Positions 60,112 through 64,000 of a stretch of 64,000 nt of DNA are shown in pieces. Source of the stretch: Solen grandis (lineage: Eukaryota; Mollusca; Bivalvia; Adapedonta; Solenidae); contig CM037787.1 of the NCBI GenBank assembly GCA_021229015.1, positions 36,736,720 through 36,800,719 on the forward strand, read 5' to 3'. A program made the position numbers and the translations under genes. Numbering within the stretch: the stretch's first letter is position 1; every line of letters begins with the position of its first letter. Under the pieces are notes generated by a model, which saw only the letters and a list, made by a program, of their open reading frames with translations, was not told the origin of the DNA and made no database searches.

Positions 60112-62257
60112 TAGATGTCATTCGTCTAAACGAATGATAGGACTTTCTGCAACCTGCGTTAATGCAAAAAGCAGGAGATAGAAGTTTCATGTAATGACTC
60201 ACCTCTGGTAGTATTTCGTGTTCATGCTGAACAACTGACATTATATTCCGCGAAAAATAAGCCTTTAGTTACGAAGAAAAAAAAAATAAGTAGTAGTAGT
60301 ATGTTTATGACGTCATATGACGTCACCATTCAAAATATATTAAGAAATTATGCAGAAATGCAAACTGTGTAAGTTTCAACTTTCTATCTCATTCCGAAAT
60401 TCTTTAACCCTAAAATGAAATTTTTGGTCCTATGTTCGAATCTTACTTCCCAATAAATTTGCAGAAATGCAAACTGTGAAAGTTTCAACTTTCTATCTCA
60501 TGGCAGTATTTTCGGAATTATGGTTAGCTGACAAAATATTCACACCTAAGTTTCAAGATGTACCATCTGTGAAAATTTGAAGACAATCTGATCATAAATG
60601 GCAGCAGTAGAGCGCGAACACCATTTTTCACTGTTTTTAGCTGTGACGTCATGTGACGTCATAGGATGCTGACAATAATTGAAATCACCTCAATTTCCTC
60701 ACGTGCCTAATAACCCATAAAAATTTCATCGTCCTAGGACTATTGCAACATATTAAAATAAACGTTTAGTTAGGAAGAAGAAAAGAATAATAATAATAAT
60801 AATAATAATAAAATGACGTCACGTGACGTCATATGACGTTTATTTTTCACATAATTGTTAAGACACCCAGAGACCTACTAACTGACAAAATTTCAACTTT
60901 CTATCTCAAATAGGACAGTTTTTATAAGCATTTAAAAATTGACGACCTTGGTTCGAATCTTGGATCCGCCATAGATGCTTGGACTTTTCGAATTTTGAAA
61001 AACGGACACCGGAATACACAATGAGAACGTAATATACACATTCTGTGAAAATTTGATGAAAATCGGCCCATTAATAATGGCTCTGGACCGTGTACAATCT
61101 TTCGTGGTCAATTTCAAATGTGACGTCATATGACGTCATATGCTTCTGAAAATCAATGAAATCGAAATTTCAGCGTCTGATTCATTTGTCATTAAATTTT
61201 CATTGCCCTTCGACAATTTCAACATACAGAAATACTCTTGTTAATATTAGAAATACATTATCATATAATGACGTCACGTGACGTCATATGACGTTATTTT
61301 CACATAATGTTTAAGACTATTAGAGGCCTATATACTGACCAAATATCACTTTTCTATCTCAAACAGGACCGATTTTATAAGCATTTAAAAATTGACGTCC
61401 TTTGTTCGAATCTTGAATTAGCTATAGAACCATGGACTTTTCGAATTTTGAAAAAGGGACACGAGATGCACAACTAGAACTTAATATACACATTCTGTGA
61501 AAATTTGATGAAAATCGGCCCATCAATAATGGCTCTGGACCGTGTACAAACTTTCGTAGGCAATTTCAAATGTGACGTCATATGACGTCATAGGCTTCTG
61601 AAAATCATTGAAATCGAAATTTCAGCATCGGAAGCATGCGACCTTAAATTTTCATTGCCCTTCGAAAATTTCAACATATAGAAATAATCTTGTTAGAATT
61701 AGAAATTCATTATCATATAATGACGTCACGTGACGTCATATGACATTTATTTTCACAAAATGTTTAAAACTTCTAGTATATCCTGTCTAAATATCAACTT
61801 TCTATCTTAAATAGGACAGATTTTATAAGCATTTAAAAATTTACGACCTTGGTTCGAATCTTGGATTCGCTATAGAACAATGGACTTTTCGAATTTTGAA
61901 ATACGGACACCGGGATGCACAACTAGAACATAATATACACAATCAGTGAAAATTTGATGAAAATCGGTTCACAAACAATGGCTGTAGACCGCGTACAAAC
62001 TTTTTAAGCATTTTTCAAATGTGACGTCATATGACGTCATAGGCATATGAAAATCATAGAAATCAAAATTTCCTCACGTGACTAATAAGTCATAAAAATT
62101 TCATCGTCCTAGGAGTATTGCAACATAGAAAAATAAGCGTTTAGTTAGGAAGAAAAAAAGAATAATAAAAAAAAAGGCAGAAAGTCCTAATAAGAAGAAG
62201 AATAAACAGTACAAACCCAATAGGACTTTCTGCCGAAAGGGCAGAAAGTCCTAATTA
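60111..62257 (+). mobile_element. CTAGATGTCATTCG element, copy 2 of a head-to-tail pair
   Basis: Begins immediately where copy 1 ends: CTAGATGT, palindrome CATTCGTCTAAACGAATG (60119-60136), ATAGGACTTTCTGC. It ends with hairpin AGGACTTTCTGCC-GAAAGG-GCAGAAAGTCCT then AATT. At least three units of about 450 bp start at TGACGTCACGTGACGTCATA (about 60814, 61268, 61720), so unit number differs from copy 1. Confidence 0.65.
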
Positions 62258-63600
62258 TTACATTAACAGCAGTAAGAATATGTATGATACTGTTATACAA
62301 GTCCCTTTCCTTTACATGTTACCTAAACTTTAAATATAATTAAGACTACTATGTTAATAAATAAGTTTGATTGATGAGGATTGTTCAAGTTGTTGAGTTA
62401 ATCAATCAAAATAATCGTGTATTTCCTCATATTCATGTTTATGTGCTTAGCAAATACGGTGCCCCGTTTGAGCCGATAGCATTAGTAATTATATAAAATG
62501 TATATACATGTATTAGATTTGAACATTTATCTTTTTTACAAGATTGAACTAAAAGTGACATCGCTCTAGAACATTTCTTTAGTTACTGGCGCACGTGTGG
62601 ACCTAGTACCAAGAAGAAACCCACGTGTCCGAAGAGGCGACCAAATGTTTAGAATAGATAAAATAATAAGAACAAACTGACGAAAAAAAAATGAAATTAC
62701 AGCTGTCATCTTATCTTCAGTAGTTGTCAATTTATCTCAACCGTTGCAACACCTTGCCCCCCTTGTCATATGCATGTGCACGTGTCTATCAAAACACACC
62801 GGAAATGGTGTGCCGATTAAATATGCTCTGTTATTCATTTTTCATCTTATAATAATTTAAGAATGACATATTTACCTAAGAATTTTAATTAAAAAACAAG
62901 CATAATCAAATCCATTGAATTCATTGAGTTGATTAATACTAATTTGTAAAGAATTGTTAACAAACCATTCACATTTTACGGTAAACTAGAAATGTTTATC
63001 CATCTGTTGTATTCTGTCATACTGTCTTTACCCTCGCATTGCTGTTTCGTGCATGCGCATTTATTTGTCACTGTATAACGATGGACGAATGTTATTCAAG
63101 TTATATTCTATAAAAGTATGTTCTGATCTGTTCTGATAATTAATTTAGTGGCTTAGACCTTATTTTAATTATTGAAGACAATTAAAACAATATAATTAAG
63201 TGGAATATATCAATATGCCACACATTAATATTTATATCATTTGTCGTATCGATATTGCAGTGAGAGATAGTGTTGTCTCCCGGATAAAAATAAACGTTTA
63301 TGACATTGTGGCTTTTTATCTCGATGTGTTTACAAACGCCTGCGATATTCTTCGCTGGGATAATATTTCTGTCACCTAGTTACATGTTGGGGGGCACCGA
63401 GTACACAGAGGTACCCGGATATAACCACCGACCTCCCATATATCAGTTGCCAGTGATATAACGTGATATAACGTGATATCTAGCTGCAAATGATCACGAA
63501 AGATAATACATTACATGCACAGAATAATCAATGTCTAATAATCAGCCTGGATGTGGAATACATGACAATACGAAATATATAATTATTGAATATATATTAC
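62258..63600. other. Non-coding AT-rich stretch
   Basis: No exon seen. TATGTTCTGATCTGTTCTGA at 63117-63136 may be another LINE 3' end. Confidence 0.35.
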
Positions 63601-63610
63601 ACCTTGTGAA

Positions 63611-63678
63611 GCCAGACCGATACTCGAACCCTAGACCACTTTCTTAAAGGGCAAATGGCATGACGACTGAACTAATGA
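63611..63678 (-). mobile_element. tRNA-like sequence (SINE head or tRNA pseudogene), minus strand
   Basis: On the minus strand TTAGTTCAGTCGTCATGCCA (A-box-like) is followed 35 bases later by AGGGTTCGAGTATCGG (B-box-like). The length suits a tRNA-derived head, but the acceptor and anticodon stems do not pair well by eye. Confidence 0.4.
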
Positions 63679-64000
63679 ACATTTTTCACAAATTTCTTCC
63701 ATATAAACTCAACCATGACATATGTATTTAGCTCAGACGGGATGTTCGACAGTGATTAACCAGTAAACAGCGCTTTCAGTACTTTGATTTGAGGCCCTCT
63801 TCAATGTTGATAACGCCATGTTAAGTGTACAGATATGAACACAACCATTAATGTCGCCAGCTGGTTTAACTTGTACACATTTACCCTTCCTTTGTAAATA
63901 AACTGAATTGTTTACCAAGCACTTGTGTCATTTGAAGTATCCCTCTTCTAAGCTGTATACACGAATGTCCAAAGTGACCGATAAAATCGCGGGTAAATGT

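Noticed and set aside
57808..62257. CRISPR-like array (regular palindromic repeats)
   Set aside because: Repeat units are about 450 bp, diverged and inside a eukaryotic mobile element; no short uniform repeats or spacers.
63611..63678. Functional tRNA gene
   Set aside because: A and B boxes are visible, but stems do not pair well and no terminator T run follows; a SINE head or pseudogene is more likely.

Overview
This is an AT-rich, intron-rich animal nuclear contig, most likely from a bivalve mollusc. The assignment rests on two conserved animal genes with short exons and long introns (FRG1 and RPL31), on dense non-autonomous transposons with mollusc-style hairpin termini, on tRNA-derived SINEs, and on degenerate non-LTR retrotransposons. 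The species cannot be fixed from the sequence. One 100-base run of N (50001-50100) marks an assembly gap.

Layout. Positions 1-12.6 kb hold four diverged copies of a promoter plus first-exon cassette, separated by LINE fragments (an L1-like one at about 4.9-5.8 kb, a Jockey/CR1-like one at 8.2-9.5 kb and a LINE tail at 11.6-12.1 kb) and a hAT-type MITE with a perfect 8-bp target duplication (9919-10388). The fourth cassette appears to be exon 1 of a seven-exon plus-strand gene (12521-23166). That gene encodes a nuclear-looking protein of about 540 residues that I do not recognise. Its reading frame is broken by one base at about 21751. FRG1 follows on the plus strand (26979-33989, 8 coding exons, 261 aa, one GC-AG intron). 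RPL31 (eL31) lies on the minus strand (43220-38478, 4 coding exons, 125 aa), with a 5' non-coding TOP exon near 44700-44731 and a poly(A) signal 14 bases past the stop. From 44.7 kb to the end I see no convincing host protein-coding exon; the region is SINEs, a second degenerate RT (54.6-55.6 kb), MITEs and a large head-to-tail pair of repeats full of TGACGTCA sites (57.8-62.26 kb).

The most interesting observations are as follows. (1) The promoter/first-exon cassette with ETS, RFX-like and YY1-like motifs is present four times upstream of one gene, and three of the four copies keep an ATG and a GT donor in the same phase. (2) Perfect RFX X-box palindromes sit inside an abundant mobile element. 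(3) Several otherwise different repeat families share a design of 5' hairpin, 3' hairpin and a CTCTTGTT-like end, suggesting one Helentron-like mobilising system. (4) Short TTAA-bounded inverted-repeat elements recur in introns. The window is otherwise ordinary eukaryotic sequence, and I found no operon, defence or CRISPR system.
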